Shown in pieces: positions 1 through 9,559 of a stretch of DNA of 64,000 nucleotides. The DNA comes from Lyticum sinuosum (lineage in GTDB: Bacteria > Pseudomonadota > Alphaproteobacteria > Rickettsiales > Midichloriaceae). The position numbers and the translations under genes were made by a program. The notes beneath the pieces were generated by a model that ran no database searches, had not been told where the DNA came from, and saw nothing but the letters and a program-made list of their open reading frames with translations. How positions within the stretch are numbered: position 1 is the first letter of the stretch; each line of letters begins with the position of its first letter. The stretch is taken from the NCBI RefSeq assembly GCF_034471385.1, contig NZ_JARGYU010000003.1, positions 1 through 64,000 on the forward strand, written 5' to 3'.

Positions 1-266
1 TTTATACTTCTTCTCCATTAATCTTTTATATTGAACTTTTTACTAATATTTTTTTTAAAATATTCTTTTTATATATTTTTATATACTTTTTAATTTAAAG
101 TTCTATCTTTTTATTATACTCATACCACATCTTTCTAATTTTTCTAATTTTTTTATTTCTCCTTATTATTTTTTGCTATTTGCTATCTTTGCAACAGTTT
201 AAAACTAAACCTACGCACAGCCAACATGTTAATAAATATGATCTTCCGTATGATATGAATTTTTCA
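1..266. other. AT-rich spacer at window start
   Basis: No open frame with a recognisable protein, no RNA gene and no clear hairpin was seen. It lies downstream of the HIT gene, which is on the minus strand. The far end may belong to a gene outside the window. Confidence 0.5.
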
Positions 267-632
267 TTATAAACTTTTCATTTGTACCATTTCACCAAGG
301 AAATCACCACCTAATATATGATAATGAAAATGATAAATTGTCTGCATTCCATGTATTCCAATGTTAGTTGCTATACGATATCCACTATTTTTGAGATCAA
401 GTAACTCAACTGCTTTATTTATTGCATCTGTGAGCCCATGTATTTCATCTACTGATGCTTTCGTATAAAAATCATTCCAATGAATATATTCTTTTTTAGG
501 AATTGCTAAAGCGTGAACTGGAGCATTAGGATATAAATCATGAAAAACTAAAGCAAAATTATTCTCATAAATCTTATCACAAGAAATTTCTCCTCTAAGA
601 ATTTTTGCAAAAACATTTTCTTTGTTGTACAT
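267..632 (-). CDS. HIT-family hydrolase (HinT-like)
   Basis: Histidine-triad purine nucleoside phosphoramidase/hydrolase of the cytosolic HinT group, which acts on AMP-linked substrates. The signature HFHYHILGG is present with histidines at residues 101, 103 and 105, and the family N-terminus (VFAKILRGEI near residue 7) is intact. At 121 residues it has the usual family length. It stands alone, with AT-rich spacers on both sides, and no operon partner is visible. The physiological substrate in bacteria of this type is unknown, so only the family assignment is firm. Confidence 0.93.
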   Translation of the reverse strand: MYNKENVFAKILRGEISCDKIYENNFALVFHDLYPNAPVHALAIPKKEYIHWNDFYTKASVDEIHGLTDAINKAVELLDLKNSGYRIATNIGIHGMQTIYHFHYHILGGDFLGEMVQMKSL

Positions 633-951
633 TTGTAATAACTAATAAATAATAACTATAAAAAATTAACAATTAACAATTCATTTATTAAAAAAATAAA
701 TATAAATAATATATATATGTATAAAGAAATAATTACACATAAATATAAATAATAAATGGTATTGTTTTTAATGTCTATTAAAAAATTTTAATCTATTCTA
801 CTAATTCTACTATTATTATTGCAATTTCTACAAATAACGCAATAAAAACAGATAATATAAGTATTTAATTAAATTTATTATTGTATTTTGTGAAAATATA
901 TATTATTATTCAGAATATTCAAAACAACAACTCATAAAAAAATAAAAATTT
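633..951. other. Spacer between divergent genes, nothing recognised
   Basis: About 320 bases of A/T-rich sequence between the HIT gene (minus strand) and the next plus-strand gene. It should hold both promoters, but no clear -35/-10 pair, RNA gene or repeat stands out from the base composition. Confidence 0.4.
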
Positions 952-1662
952 ATGCAAAATAATCAAAGAATTCCTGATGAACAACAAAAACAAGATTTTT
1001 TAAAATTATATGAAATATATCTAAAGTATTCTATTATTCCTAATCAAAATAACAATAATGTAAGACTTAATAATATCCTTCTAGATCTTCAAATATTTTC
1101 TGGCCGTTTCATTATAAATAGTTTTAACGAAATTCTACATATTCAAAGTAATAATATTAATATAGATGATCAAAAATATATTAATATAGATGATATGAAT
1201 ACTTCTCTCTCTTTGCATGTAGAATATTTTCTAAATGGAGATATCATACAAAATATTAAAATGAATGCCAAGAATTCGAGTGAAAGTCTACTTAAAAAAA
1301 CAGCAAATGAAATAGGACAAGAACAAATAAATGATATCAAGACATTCTTATCTATATCAAAAAAATACAATATTATCAACCAAGAAAACTATCATCTTGA
1401 GACTTTAAAATATAATCTTATCGATAGATTCTGTCCTATTAAAGCATACATAAATAGGAAGAGAAATACTATTATGGTTTTAAGAACAGCAATAAAAAAC
1501 GCAGACAAAAAAATATCTAATATTCCGGCAATTCTACATTCATATTCTGTTATGATTTTTTGTATTTTTATATATAAGTCATATAGTATATGTAATCGTA
1601 TAGGTAAAGGTATAGCTAAAATTTTTACTTCTAAAAATAATAATAATTCTATTAGGAGATAA
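952..1662 (+). CDS. Hypothetical protein, possible C-terminal membrane segment
   Basis: A 236-residue protein that I do not recognise. It begins with a polar Gln/Asn-rich stretch. Asn and Ile are abundant throughout, as expected from base composition. One hydrophobic stretch near residues 193-212 (around YSVMIFCIFIYKSY) could be a membrane segment, followed by a basic Asn-rich tail. No catalytic motif is visible. It sits directly before the convergent Gln-rich giant gene, and the two may share the inverted repeat in the spacer. An effector or surface-associated role is possible but is only inferred from the neighbourhood. Confidence 0.6.
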   Translation: MQNNQRIPDEQQKQDFLKLYEIYLKYSIIPNQNNNNVRLNNILLDLQIFSGRFIINSFNEILHIQSNNINIDDQKYINIDDMNTSLSLHVEYFLNGDIIQNIKMNAKNSSESLLKKTANEIGQEQINDIKTFLSISKKYNIINQENYHLETLKYNLIDRFCPIKAYINRKRNTIMVLRTAIKNADKKISNIPAILHSYSVMIFCIFIYKSYSICNRIGKGIAKIFTSKNNNNSIRR

Positions 1663-1830
1663 TACTATAGAAAAAGATAAAAATTGTAATTATATTAATC
1701 ATAAAGTATTGAAATTAATTATAAAATTACATATTATTTATCATTTTTTACTATAATTTATCATTTTTTACTATATTTTAAATACAAAATTTTTAAATAC
1801 AAAATAGATTATATTTGTATTTGTATAATC

Positions 1831-1881
1831 AGTAAAAGTAGAACTATATAATAAAATATTTAAATAAATTCCACTTTTACT
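1831..1881. terminator. Imperfect inverted repeat between convergent genes
   Basis: AGTAAAAGT at 1831-1839 pairs with ACTTTTACT at 1873-1881, and the stem extends inward by three pairs after one mismatch, giving about 13 pairs and a loop of about 25 bases. It lies between the 3' ends of the 952-1662 gene and the 1889-5599 gene, where a bidirectional terminator would be expected. There is no strong T-run on either side, so the role is uncertain. Confidence 0.35.
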
Positions 1882-1888
1882 AATATTT

Positions 1889-4800
1889 TCAAGAAATTTG
1901 AGTACTATTTCTTCTTTTTTTATCATTATTATTTAGATCATTATTATTTAGATCATTATTATTTAGATTTAGACTTTTTGATCTTTTTCTATTTACTTCT
2001 CCTAATACTACTGCAATACCATTAATCTGTTCATTTAGATTTTGCGCCGGCTGTTGTCCTTCCCCATGTTGTAGTCCTTCCACCTGCTGTTGTTGTTGAC
2101 CTCCTAGTCCTTTTTGCGCCTGCTTTGGTACTTCCCCCGGCTGTTCTTGCACATTCTGTTGTACTTCTAGATTAGGCTCTTTATCTAGATCTACTTGATT
2201 CCCCTGATCAATCTTAATACTCCCCTGCTGCTGTCCTTCCACCTGCTGTTCTTGCACATTCTGTTGTTCTTCCCCCTGCTGCAGTCCTTGTTGCACATTC
2301 TGTTGCACCGGCTCTTCTTGCACATTCTGTTCTACTTGCACAGGCTGTTGTACTTCTAGATTAGGCTCTTTATCTAGATCTACTTGAATCTCCTGATTTT
2401 TTTTCTTAATCTTCTGCTGCAGTTCTTGTTGCACATTCTGTTGTTCTTCTAGATTAGGCTGTTCATCTAGATCTACTTGAATCCCCTGATCAATCTTAAT
2501 CTTCTGCTGCTGTCCTTCCACCTGCTGTTCTTGCACATTCTGTTGTTCTTCCCCCTGCTGCAGTCCTTGTTGCACATTCTGTTGCACCGGCTCTTCTTGC
2601 ACATTCTGTTCTACTTGCACAGGCTGTTGTACTTCTAGATTAGGCTCTTTATCTAGATCTACTTGAATCTCCTGATCAATCTTAATACTCCCCTGCTGCT
2701 GTCCTTCTAGGTTGTTTTTAGGCTGTTCTACTTGCACTTGACCTCCTAGTCCTTGTTGCGCCGGCTGTTGTTGCACATTCTGTTCTACTTGCACCGGCTG
2801 TTCTACTTGCTGTTCATCTAGATGACTCCCCTGTTGCTGTTCTTGTTGCTGCTGTCCTTCCACCGGCTGTTTTTCTTGCACATTCTGTTCTACTTCTACT
2901 TGATTAGGCTGTTGTCCTTCCACCGGCTGTTGTTGCGGTTGTATTTTCTGCAGTGATTTCTCTAGGTCTTGTATTTGTTTTTGTTGATCCAACTGTTGTA
3001 ACTGATTTAGGTTTTGTTGCAGGTCTTGTATTTGCTGTTGTATTTGCTGTTTTTGCTTAGGTTGTTGTGGCTGCTCTAGACTTTGTTGCAGATTTTCTAT
3101 TTGTTGTTGTATTTGCTGCTTTTGTTGTATTTGTTGCTGTACTTCCACTAATTTTTGTTGCATTCCCTGTATTTGAGCTTGTTGGTCTTGATTCAGCTGC
3201 GGCTGCTGCTGCTCCTGTATTTCCACTAATTTTTGTTGCAGTTCTTGCATTTTCTGTTGCTGCTGTATTTGTTTCTGTATTTGTTCTAGAGTTTTATTTA
3301 CTTGCTGCTGCTGCTCACCGTCCAACCATTGCGCTTGCTGTTGTATTTCTTTTAGTTTTTGTTGTAGTTCTTGTATTTGTACTTGTTGGCCTGGATTCAG
3401 CGGTTGTTGTTGTACTTCTGCTAGTTTTGTTTGTAATTCTTGTATTTTCTGCTGTATTTGTGGTAAATGTATAGATGCTTTTTCTAATTCTGTTTTCTTA
3501 GTTTTCTGATTAGAATTATTTTCATAATTTACGCAAATATCTCTTAATTTCTTTGCTTTTTCTTCTGGTAATGGGTAATGATCTCTCCATTTTTTCTTAG
3601 CAGCATTAATCCCTTCTTTAAATGGATTTTTTCCATTTATTATACCTTTAAATGCACCTTTTAGAAAAGCAGCACTTGTAGATATAGAAGCAGTAAAAAA
3701 TTTTATCACAGATACTACGCCACCTATAAAAGTTTTTTCGTCTTCATTAATAAATAAAAGCGCAAAAGGTCCTAAAATTAATGACCATGCTGCAAATTCC
3801 TTAAAGCCGCTAAAATAATTAGAAATATTTTTAGGTGGTTCTGGTTTATTAGGATCAGGAGTAATCCATTCCTTTGCTTGATCAGATAATGATTGAAAAG
3901 TTCCCTTTTTTGTTACACCAAACGGATCTTTTTTCATTGATTTTTCTATTTTATCAATCGAAATAGGTTTTTTATATTTTAAATCAAGATTATAAGCTCT
4001 TGATTCTCCATATGTAATACCTGATCTAGCATGTAATTTTAATTTACTAGCGAATTGAGTTATAGTTTGGTCATTTAAACTATCAAGATCAGTCTTTGAA
4101 ATAATTGCATAAAAATAATTTGCATGTTTAAGATAAAATTCATCATTTCTTTGTTGTTCATTTTCCCCATTTTGAGGAAGAGTATCAGATAGGATTAAAT
4201 GTGCTAATTTGCGAGCATTATCCTTTATTTTTCTTTCTTTTGCTGATTGTGAATTATTTGAAAAGTTATTTTCTAATAACTTACGTTGAATTATATCGTT
4301 TGATTTTACAATATCACTAATCTCTCCTTTATTATCAGATTGATATTTTTCTAATTGTTTTAAGAATTTTTCCTTATTTATATCAAGATCTGCTTTTAGT
4401 TTATTGACACTATCTTCTAGAGTCTTAAGATCTGCTTGATTAGAATTATCTCCCTGAGCTTTTTTTTCTTGCAATTTATTTGATTCCTCTTCAAAATCTT
4501 TCTGTAATTTTACACAATTGTCTAATTCTTGTTTAAAATTAAAATTTTCATTATTAATTTTAAAATTAAATGCTTCTTTAAATTTGTCTGATCTATTTTG
4601 ATCTTTTAATATATTACTTAAAAAATCCTGCATGTCTTCATCTTTGCTCTGATGAAAACTTCTATTATTGTCTTTTATTGAACTTTTTTGTATCATCATA
4701 TCTGTTAATGATAGCATATCACTATATATTTCAGATTGATCAACTTTTTTAAATTCTTTAACTAAATCATCTAACTTTTCTTTTTCTATATTAGAAAGAA

Positions 4801-5599
4801 ATTGGAATTCATCATCATTCTTAATAGTATTAATAATACCTTGAGTTTCTTCATTAGTTAATTTTTGTTTTATATCATCTTTAAATTTATACCCATTGAT
4901 AAGATTAATGAATTTTATTTTATTATCATTCGATAGATGATTATTATCCAATAGATGATTATTATCCAATAGATGATTATTATACAATAGATTTGCTTTT
5001 TCCATTCTATAAAAAAGATTCATCTTAAATTCGGAGATAGTTCTATTATATTCAGGTTGACCTTTAACTGAACTATTATCTATTATATTAAGACTTTTTT
5101 CTCCAAGTTCTCTTGAATAGTTTTCCTTAATAAGATCAGGAGTATTTCCAATGGTATGATTTAACATTTCTAGACGCCATGAGAACTTACGACTGTTCTC
5201 ATTGAAACCACTCTTCATCATACCATTATAGAGTTCAAGTAGTATTTTTTTATCAATAAGGTCTTTGTGTTGAATTATACTTTGTTTGAAGCTTTGCTGA
5301 TTCTGATCCTCATTTGCATTTCCAAAACTATCACTTTTAATTCTTTGATCTTCATCAGAAATTACATTCTGTAAGTCATTTTTTTGTACAGGAACCTGTG
5401 GATTTATCGGTGGTTGAACAATATCTTGTTGATCTGCTTCTTGTGGTTGAACAATATCTTGTTGATCTAAGTGTTCGTTATTATTATTATGATTATTTTC
5501 TTCTTGGTTATTATGATCATTTTCGTTTTGTGGTTGATCATCATTCTGTTGATCTAACTGTTGTTGTTGTTGTTGTTGTTCTTCTTTGTTATTATTCAT
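1889..5599 (-). CDS. Giant Gln-rich repeat protein, function unknown
   Basis: A 1236-residue protein that I do not recognise. Residues 1-70 are a Gln/Asn/His/Asp-rich leader. Residues 70-590 are a charged, mostly helical-looking region with a short tandem repeat (NNHLLD, three times near residue 210). A hydrophobic patch at about 600-655 could be membrane-seeking. From about 712 to 1190 the protein is Gln-rich: first heptad-like helical Gln repeats (coiled-coil-like), then longer repeats built from blocks such as VQVEQNVQEEPVQQNVQQG and IKIDQ..QVDLD..PNLE. The tail is basic with three LNNND units. There is no signal peptide. Gln codons include many CAG, so this region is richer in G+C than its surroundings. 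A secreted effector or surface-exposed protein is a reasonable guess from architecture only. Confidence 0.8.
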   Translation of the reverse strand: MNNNKEEQQQQQQQLDQQNDDQPQNENDHNNQEENNHNNNNEHLDQQDIVQPQEADQQDIVQPPINPQVPVQKNDLQNVISDEDQRIKSDSFGNANEDQNQQSFKQSIIQHKDLIDKKILLELYNGMMKSGFNENSRKFSWRLEMLNHTIGNTPDLIKENYSRELGEKSLNIIDNSSVKGQPEYNRTISEFKMNLFYRMEKANLLYNNHLLDNNHLLDNNHLSNDNKIKFINLINGYKFKDDIKQKLTNEETQGIINTIKNDDEFQFLSNIEKEKLDDLVKEFKKVDQSEIYSDMLSLTDMMIQKSSIKDNNRSFHQSKDEDMQDFLSNILKDQNRSDKFKEAFNFKINNENFNFKQELDNCVKLQKDFEEESNKLQEKKAQGDNSNQADLKTLEDSVNKLKADLDINKEKFLKQLEKYQSDNKGEISDIVKSNDIIQRKLLENNFSNNSQSAKERKIKDNARKLAHLILSDTLPQNGENEQQRNDEFYLKHANYFYAIISKTDLDSLNDQTITQFASKLKLHARSGITYGESRAYNLDLKYKKPISIDKIEKSMKKDPFGVTKKGTFQSLSDQAKEWITPDPNKPEPPKNISNYFSGFKEFAAWSLILGPFALLFINEDEKTFIGGVVSVIKFFTASISTSAAFLKGAFKGIINGKNPFKEGINAAKKKWRDHYPLPEEKAKKLRDICVNYENNSNQKTKKTELEKASIHLPQIQQKIQELQTKLAEVQQQPLNPGQQVQIQELQQKLKEIQQQAQWLDGEQQQQVNKTLEQIQKQIQQQQKMQELQQKLVEIQEQQQPQLNQDQQAQIQGMQQKLVEVQQQIQQKQQIQQQIENLQQSLEQPQQPKQKQQIQQQIQDLQQNLNQLQQLDQQKQIQDLEKSLQKIQPQQQPVEGQQPNQVEVEQNVQEKQPVEGQQQQEQQQGSHLDEQQVEQPVQVEQNVQQQPAQQGLGGQVQVEQPKNNLEGQQQGSIKIDQEIQVDLDKEPNLEVQQPVQVEQNVQEEPVQQNVQQGLQQGEEQQNVQEQQVEGQQQKIKIDQGIQVDLDEQPNLEEQQNVQQELQQKIKKKNQEIQVDLDKEPNLEVQQPVQVEQNVQEEPVQQNVQQGLQQGEEQQNVQEQQVEGQQQGSIKIDQGNQVDLDKEPNLEVQQNVQEQPGEVPKQAQKGLGGQQQQQVEGLQHGEGQQPAQNLNEQINGIAVVLGEVNRKRSKSLNLNNNDLNNNDLNNNDKKRRNSTQIS
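2228..2662 (-). repeat. Long in-frame tandem repeats inside the Gln-rich gene
   Basis: A block of about 155 bases beginning at 2228 recurs nearly unchanged at 2507, an offset of 279 bases or 93 codons. A shorter unit coding for QVDLDxxPNLExQQ occurs four times in the region 2160-2670. The offset is a multiple of three, so copy number can change without breaking the frame. Confidence 0.8.
4918..4985 (-). repeat. 18-bp tandem repeat in the Gln-rich gene
   Basis: Three direct copies of an 18-base unit (TAGATGATTATTATCCAA, the last one altered) encode NNHLLD repeated in the N-terminal half of the giant protein. In-frame slippage is the simplest origin. Confidence 0.75.
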
Positions 5600-5703
5600 A
5601 TATATATTAAAATATAAATTTTAAGTTAAAAATTTTTTATTATATAATTATTTATGCAATTATTTAATAATTTGTTATAATAATGAATTACATAATTTTA
5701 ATT

Positions 5704-6354
5704 TTAGATTGATCTACCTAATTTTTGATTTTTTTGAGTGAATCCATTTATTTCTTTATTATTAACTGCTTTCTGGAGAATCCCAGTAACGCTACTTATT
5801 TTTTTTTGAAGTTCTTCATTATGTAAAATAGAAGTTTTATTTTTTGCTCCTGGTGATTGTTTTATATAATCAGGTGCATCTAATCCATCTCTAACAATTG
5901 CACTAAAATTATTTGCAATTTCTTTATTTTTACCTTTATCTTTTTGTCTCTCTTTGCTTTTATCTTTAGATTTTTGTTTTTCCCTACTTTTATCTTTAGA
6001 TTTTTTTAATTGTTGTTTTTTTTCTAATTTTTCTTTTTCTATAGAATATTTTTGATTAAGATTCTTTGCTTTATTTAGTAATTTTTCTAAAATTTTTTGT
6101 TTATCTTTATTTTTTCCATTTTTTCTAGTTTTTTTTATAAAAGAAGAAAAAATTTTTTTTCCTTTTGGAGTAAGTTTATTATAGTGTTTGATAAATTTAT
6201 TTCGTTCTTGGATATCTAATTCAGCTGCGAAATCATTAACTATTTTGTTATATTTTTCAAGAGTATTTCTAGTATATAATGTTTCTGATTGTTTAAAAAC
6301 ATCTTGTAAAGCAATTTTTAAAATATTAGTAATTTCCTTGAGATTATTTTTCAT
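5704..6354 (-). CDS. Lys-rich hypothetical protein
   Basis: A 216-residue, very basic protein of unknown function. Residues 1-100 look helical. Residues 105-145 are a low-complexity Lys/Asp/Ser/Gln tract with repeats of KSKDKS and KERQKDKGK type. The C-terminal 70 residues are less biased. No signal peptide or membrane segment is seen. It lies about 100 bases upstream of the giant Gln-rich gene on the same strand, so the two could be co-transcribed. A diverged copy of an internal piece of this gene (5979-6103) lies at 9560-9684. The composition is compatible with nucleic-acid binding or with a secreted effector; neither is shown. Confidence 0.65.
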   Translation of the reverse strand: MKNNLKEITNILKIALQDVFKQSETLYTRNTLEKYNKIVNDFAAELDIQERNKFIKHYNKLTPKGKKIFSSFIKKTRKNGKNKDKQKILEKLLNKAKNLNQKYSIEKEKLEKKQQLKKSKDKSREKQKSKDKSKERQKDKGKNKEIANNFSAIVRDGLDAPDYIKQSPGAKNKTSILHNEELQKKISSVTGILQKAVNNKEINGFTQKNQKLGRSI

Positions 6355-6609
6355 AACTTAATATTTGAGGATAATAGTTTTCTATTAATTATTAATACTT
6401 TATAATTATAACATAATATACAAATTTATTTAATAAAATTTTTAAAAAATAATAAATATTAAATAAATCAAAATAAATAACATTATTAGAGTAACTATTA
6501 AATTAGTATAATATTAATATTATATTCTCAATTTTTACTTTGTTAATTTTTTATTTATATGATATTATTCTGAAATAATTACTATTAACAGACCAATTAT
6601 TTTAATTAT

Positions 6610-7359
6610 ATGGCATTTAATCCAATGCATCAATTTGCAGTAACGAGATTACTTCCTTTATATTTACCATGGGGGATAGATATCTCTATAAGCAATGCAG
6701 CAATATCAATGCTAATTTCTCTTTTGATAGTAGTATCTATGGCATATATATCAAGAATTTATAAAGATCGTGCTATGAAAAATCCTGTATGTAAATTAAC
6801 TAAATTTCATATGCTTTTTGAATTAATATATCAAATGATTGAAACTATGTTGATTAGTACATCTGGACAAAAAGCATTAAGATTTATGCCATTAATATTT
6901 ACAATATTTTTATTTATTTTACTAAATGATCTTGTTGGTATGATTCCAGCAACTTTTGCTGTAACTAGTCATATTGCGGTTACTTTTTCTATTGCTATTG
7001 TGTTATTTATCGGTATGACTATATTTGGAATATGTAAGCATGGTTTTAATTTTCTATCATTATTTATACCTAAAGGAGCACCATTCTTCATTTTACCAAT
7101 GATGTTTGTAATAGAATTATGTATTTATCTTGCTAAACCAATAAGTTTGAGTTTGCGATTGGCGGCAAATGTTATGGCTGGTCATATCATATTAAAAGTC
7201 ATTGCTTATTTAGTTGTATCTTCTGGTGTAATGGGATTTCTTCCTTTTGCATTACTGATAATACTAACAGGTTTTGAAATATTTGTATCAATATTACAAG
7301 CTTATATTTTTACAATGTTAGTTTGTGTGTATCTTAATGATGCAATTAATTTACATTAA
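6610..7359 (+). CDS. atpB: F0F1 ATP synthase subunit a
   Basis: Membrane stator subunit that forms the proton half-channels facing the c-ring. The 249 residues fit the family, with five to six membrane segments. The essential arginine is R183 in the motif SLSLRLAANVMAGH, and the C-terminal segment FEIFVSILQAYIFTMLVCVYLNDA is split here by position only (it is typical of the family). The usual neighbours for subunits c and b do not follow; the next gene is an Fe-S scaffold. The operon has therefore been broken up, and the rest of the ATP synthase should lie elsewhere in the genome. Confidence 0.97.
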   Translation: MAFNPMHQFAVTRLLPLYLPWGIDISISNAAISMLISLLIVVSMAYISRIYKDRAMKNPVCKLTKFHMLFELIYQMIETMLISTSGQKALRFMPLIFTIFLFILLNDLVGMIPATFAVTSHIAVTFSIAIVLFIGMTIFGICKHGFNFLSLFIPKGAPFFILPMMFVIELCIYLAKPISLSLRLAANVMAGHIILKVIAYLVVSSGVMGFLPFALLIILTGFEIFVSILQAYIFTMLVCVYLNDAINLH

Positions 7360-7463
7360 AAAATTTATAAATATAAAAATAAATATAAAAATACTAATTA
7401 AAAATATCATATAAGTTAAAATATTATATTAATATTATAATAATATTATAAATTACAAAAAAC

Positions 7464-8066
7464 ATGTTTATTCAGATAGTAGAAACACCAAATCCAAATA
7501 CATTGAAATTTATTCCTGGAATAAATCTTTTGGAAGAAAAAAATAAAACTTATCATTTTGATACTGTTGATAGTTGTTCAATATCTCCTCTTGCATTGTC
7601 TATAATGTCTATCCCGTCAGTAAATAAAATTATGATCGCAAATGATTTTATATCTGTGACTAAAAAAGAGGAAGCAGATTGGATTACAACAAAGACATTA
7701 ATTGTAACAACTATTATTGATCACATATCTCAAAATTATCCAATTTTTTTAGAAGAACATGATATTATTAATCATTCATTAAAAAATAATTCTTTTTTAG
7801 AAAAAAATACAGAGAAAGATAACATTAATGAAGGAATAATATCTCATATAAAAGCTTTAATAGAAGAAAAAGTTAGACCTGCAGTAGCAATGGATGGTGG
7901 AGATATCGAATTTGTTTCTTTTGATAGTGGGATTGTATACCTTAAAATGCATGGTGCATGTTCGGGTTGTCCTAGTTCATCTTATACTTTAAAAAATGGA
8001 ATTGAAAATATGTTGAGATACTATATACCAGAGATTCACTCAGTTGAAAAAGTTGAGGATTATTAA
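7464..8066 (+). CDS. nfu: Nfu/NifU-type iron-sulfur scaffold
   Basis: Carries or transfers Fe-S clusters to target enzymes. It has an N-terminal Nfu domain (start MFIQIVETPNPNTLKFIPG) and a C-terminal NifU domain with the cluster-binding CxxC at C166 and C169 in HGACSGCPSS. At 200 residues it matches the alphaproteobacterial and mitochondrial two-domain form. The following rRNA/tRNA methyltransferase starts about 25 bases after its stop, so the two may form a small operon. A-type carrier iscA lies far away at 59452. Confidence 0.95.
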   Translation: MFIQIVETPNPNTLKFIPGINLLEEKNKTYHFDTVDSCSISPLALSIMSIPSVNKIMIANDFISVTKKEEADWITTKTLIVTTIIDHISQNYPIFLEEHDIINHSLKNNSFLEKNTEKDNINEGIISHIKALIEEKVRPAVAMDGGDIEFVSFDSGIVYLKMHGACSGCPSSSYTLKNGIENMLRYYIPEIHSVEKVEDY

Positions 8067-8091
8067 TAAATATAATCTTATAATTTCAATA

Positions 8092-8928
8092 ATGAAAAAT
8101 TCAAATAAAAATTCGAAGTATTATAATAAAACAAATAAAGACTATTATTGGATGTATGGTAAGCACACTGTTTTACATGCTTTATCTAATCCAAATCGTA
8201 AATTTCTTCAAATTATAGCAAGTCTTAATGGATATGATTTTATACAAGAGAATATAAAGACTTTATCTAAGATAAATAGAGAAATAATAAGTAATAGATT
8301 AAATTTAATTAATATAGTTAAAGATAAGGAATTATTTACTAAAATAACTAAATTATCATCAGAAAATGTTATACAAGGTATAGCTGCAAATATAAAAAAA
8401 CTTATTCAACCTGATATTAATGAAATAATTTCAATAGGAAAAAAATTCCTTATGCTAGATAAAGTAAGTGATCCTCATAATATTGGTGCGATAATAAGAT
8501 CAGCGGAAGCTTTTAGTTTTGATGCTATTATTGTTCCTAATGATGGATCACCGGAAGAAAATGCAACAATTGCTAAAAGTGCAGCAGGTAGTATAGAAAG
8601 AATACCATATATTTCTATTGTAAATTTAGTCCAACTTATCAGAAAACTAAAGTCTCAAAATTATATTATTATAGGATTAGATGGGTCTTCATCTGAAGAT
8701 ATTACAGCTCTTTTATTTGATTTGAATAATAAGAAGTGTGAGTTAAAGAAAGTATTTATTTTAGGAAATGAGGAGAATGGTTTAAGGAAATTAGTAAGAG
8801 AAAATTGTGATTTTATTGCTAAAATAAATATAAATAATACTTTAGAAAGCCTTAATGTTTCAAATGCTGCAGCAATTACTATGTATACTGAACAAATATC
8901 ATCAAAATTTTCTGTAAAAGTCATATAA
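8092..8928 (+). CDS. SpoU/TrmH-family RNA 2'-O-methyltransferase (RlmB-like)
   Basis: SPOUT-fold enzyme that methylates ribose in 23S rRNA or tRNA using S-adenosylmethionine. The three family motifs are present: NIGAIIRSAEAF, a central GLDGSSS region with FILGNEENGLR, and the knot NNTLESLNVSNAAAI. The N-terminal substrate-binding domain (WMYGKHTVLHAL) is RlmB-like. I chose the ATG at 8092 rather than an upstream TTG at 8044, because the TTG would overlap nfu and add residues absent from the family. This gives about 278 residues. RlmB is the likely orthologue, but TrmH-type tRNA specificity cannot be excluded. Confidence 0.9.
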   Translation: MKNSNKNSKYYNKTNKDYYWMYGKHTVLHALSNPNRKFLQIIASLNGYDFIQENIKTLSKINREIISNRLNLINIVKDKELFTKITKLSSENVIQGIAANIKKLIQPDINEIISIGKKFLMLDKVSDPHNIGAIIRSAEAFSFDAIIVPNDGSPEENATIAKSAAGSIERIPYISIVNLVQLIRKLKSQNYIIIGLDGSSSEDITALLFDLNNKKCELKKVFILGNEENGLRKLVRENCDFIAKININNTLESLNVSNAAAITMYTEQISSKFSVKVI

Positions 8929-9033
8929 ATATATAAATATAAAATTTTTACTATAAATCATATCTATAAATCTATAAATCAGTATATAAAATAAAAAAAT
9001 CAGAAAATATTTAAAAGCATAAAAAATCATAAT

Positions 9034-9549
9034 ATGAATATTATAGGTATTATGGCGATGACAAAAGATGGAGTTATTGGATGTTCTTCGAGTAATACAG
9101 GACTTCCATGGTATTATCCTGAAGAAATTAAGCATTTTTCTTTTACTACATTAAATAATATTATCATAATGGGCAGTAAAACTTATTATTTTTTATCAAA
9201 GAAATTTTTATCTTCTAGATTTACTATTGTTTTATCTCGTCAAAACAATATAAAACTACCATTTGCTACAATTTGTTCATCGCTGGAAGATTGCATTAAT
9301 ATATTAACAAAAATCACGTTAAATAAACCAAAATCCAAAATTTATATGATAGGTGGAGCAACAATAGCTGAATTATTTATTAAATCTCAATTATTATCAT
9401 ATTTTTTATTAACAGAAATTCATTATCCATATCAAGGTGATATACATCTTGATATGAAATATTTTCAGAATTGTAATAAAATTATTATTACAAAATGTAA
9501 AAATTACACAATTTTTTTACTAAAATTTAAACATTATCTACTTAAATAA
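9034..9549 (+). CDS. folA: Dihydrofolate reductase
   Basis: Reduces dihydrofolate to tetrahydrofolate with NADPH. Recognisable motifs are the start IIGIMAMTKDGVIG, the substrate loop LPWYYPEEIKHF with the catalytic acidic residue, IIMGSKTYYFL where most relatives have GRKT, and the NADPH site YMIGGATIAELF. At 171 residues it is of normal length. No thyA or other folate gene is adjacent. It ends convergently with the unknown 9678-10973 gene, and the space between holds a copied gene fragment. Confidence 0.9.
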   Translation: MNIIGIMAMTKDGVIGCSSSNTGLPWYYPEEIKHFSFTTLNNIIIMGSKTYYFLSKKFLSSRFTIVLSRQNNIKLPFATICSSLEDCINILTKITLNKPKSKIYMIGGATIAELFIKSQLLSYFLLTEIHYPYQGDIHLDMKYFQNCNKIIITKCKNYTIFLLKFKHYLLK

Positions 9550-9559
9550 ATATTTTATT

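Noticed and set aside
3067..3474. Plus-strand open frame of 135 codons rich in Ala, Val and Phe
   Set aside because: It is antisense to the Gln-rich repeat region; Gln codons read in reverse give Val, Phe, Ala and Leu. No start context or family match.
5398..5610. Plus-strand open frame over the start of the Gln-rich gene
   Set aside because: Antisense shadow of the Gln/Asn-rich leader, low complexity only.
8044..8091. Upstream TTG start for the SpoU/TrmH methyltransferase gene
   Set aside because: It overlaps nfu and adds residues not found in the family; ATG at 8092 fits better.
8661..8924. Minus-strand open frame of 87 codons
   Set aside because: Antisense to the conserved C-terminal knot of the methyltransferase, without family match.
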